Assembly (NCBI GenBank): GCA_007118045.1
Contig: SKTG01000186.1
Location: 1-6,000 of the forward strand
DNA from: Nitriliruptoraceae bacterium
GTDB taxonomy: Bacteria > Actinomycetota > Nitriliruptoria > Nitriliruptorales > Nitriliruptoraceae
DNA length: 6,000 nt
Direction of reading: 5' to 3'
Shown: piece after piece, positions 5,786 through 6,000 of the stretch
Layout: every line of letters starts with the position of its first letter
How positions within the stretch are numbered: position 1 is the stretch's first letter
Notes under the pieces: model-generated
The model's input: the letters and a program-made list of their open reading frames with translations, nothing else
The model's database searches: none
What the model was told of the DNA's origin: nothing
Position numbers and translations under genes: made by a program

Positions 5786-6000
5786 GGGGTCCGCCCCTCC
5801 CGCAACGCCGCCAGCTCGCGGTCGATCGCCCGGCCATAGCGGTTCGGCAGAGCCGAGGTGTCGACCGCGTCGATCATCACCCGCAACCGGTGGTCGGGGC
5901 CGGTCTCGGCGTCCCCGTGCGCGGCGACCGCGGCGTGGTCCCGCCACCTCGGTGTCGCGGCCAGCAGGTCGAAAGCGAGCTGCACCTCCTCCACGGTCCC
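5782..6000 (-). CDS. C-terminal 72 residues of the gene upstream of the Mur ligase; possibly MurL-type epimerase (5' end outside window)
   Basis: This frame is open from the window edge to a TGA that overlaps the Mur ligase GTG start by 4 nt, a sign of translational coupling. The visible end has VQLAFDLLAATPRWRDH, then a charged linker, then HRLRVMIDAVDTSALPNRYGRAIDRELAALREG. There is no signal, membrane helix or nucleotide-binding motif in this piece. A GTG at 5994 (in TVEEVQ) is most likely internal, because the sequence looks like the end of a larger folded domain. I do not firmly recognise the family from this fragment. The tight coupling to a MurD2-like ligase makes UDP-MurNAc-L-Ala-L-Glu epimerase (MurL) the leading guess, as MurL and MurD2 act one after the other. 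That is inference from context, not from a motif seen here. Confidence 0.6.
   Translation of the reverse strand, partial: GTVEEVQLAFDLLAATPRWRDHAAVAAHGDAETGPDHRLRVMIDAVDTSALPNRYGRAIDRELAALREGRTP
5796..5800 (-). promoter_or_regulatory. Ribosome binding site for the Mur ligase inside the upstream gene
   Basis: On the minus strand GGAGG (5796-5800), within GGGAGGGG, lies 10 nt before the GTG at 5785. With the GTGA stop/start overlap it supports this GTG over starts further upstream in the same frame. It implies that ligase synthesis is coupled to translation of the preceding gene. Confidence 0.6.

Noticed and set aside
4526..5839. A long plus-strand open frame (437 codons) opposite the Mur ligase
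   Set aside because: It is codon-aligned antisense to a gene with clear Mur ligase motifs. Its translation is Gly/Arg/His/Glu-rich with no recognisable domain.
5786..5947. Upstream extension of the Mur ligase frame to 5947
   Set aside because: It overlaps the upstream gene in another frame. The Mur domain 1 strand IAILGVG begins right after the GTG at 5785, which has a ribosome site.

Overview
The window is very GC-rich, with strongly G/C-ending codons, several GTG starts and clear GGAGG-type ribosome sites. This fits a high-GC Gram-positive bacterium (Actinomycetota). The substrate-binding protein is a lipoprotein, which agrees with a cell that has no outer membrane. The genus cannot be told from the sequence. 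There is no CRISPR array, tRNA, rRNA, insertion sequence or phage gene, and no gene-free stretch longer than about 120 bases.

Left part (1-1588, plus strand): the 3' end of a BCCT-family (betaine/choline/carnitine) transporter gene, then a complete ProX-type glycine betaine/proline betaine-binding lipoprotein gene. Together they form an osmoprotectant or quaternary-amine uptake locus. It is unusual that the binding protein sits beside a BCCT carrier, which needs no binding protein. No ABC ATPase or permease gene is visible.

Right part (1649-6000, minus strand): five genes in one direction, converging on proX. In transcription order they are: (1) the C-terminal end of an unidentified protein, 4-nt overlapped with the next gene; (2) a MurD-family ligase whose motifs point to the MurD2 subfamily, which adds L-Glu to UDP-MurNAc-L-Ala; (3) a D-isomer-specific 2-hydroxyacid dehydrogenase; (4) an alkaline-phosphatase-fold phosphodiesterase/pyrophosphatase; and (5) a YbaK/EbsC-type aminoacyl-tRNA deacylase. 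Gaps are -4, 69, 52 and 119 nt. The first two genes are almost certainly co-transcribed; the others may be read through or have weak promoters of their own.

The most interesting point is the peptidoglycan pair at the right edge. If the ligase is MurD2, the overlapping upstream gene is the expected place for MurL, the epimerase that converts the L-Glu of UDP-MurNAc-L-Ala-L-Glu to D-Glu. That would mean a non-canonical route for putting D-glutamate into the cell wall. A second oddity is the tail of the BCCT gene (about 300-445), which reads more like natural protein on the opposite strand.
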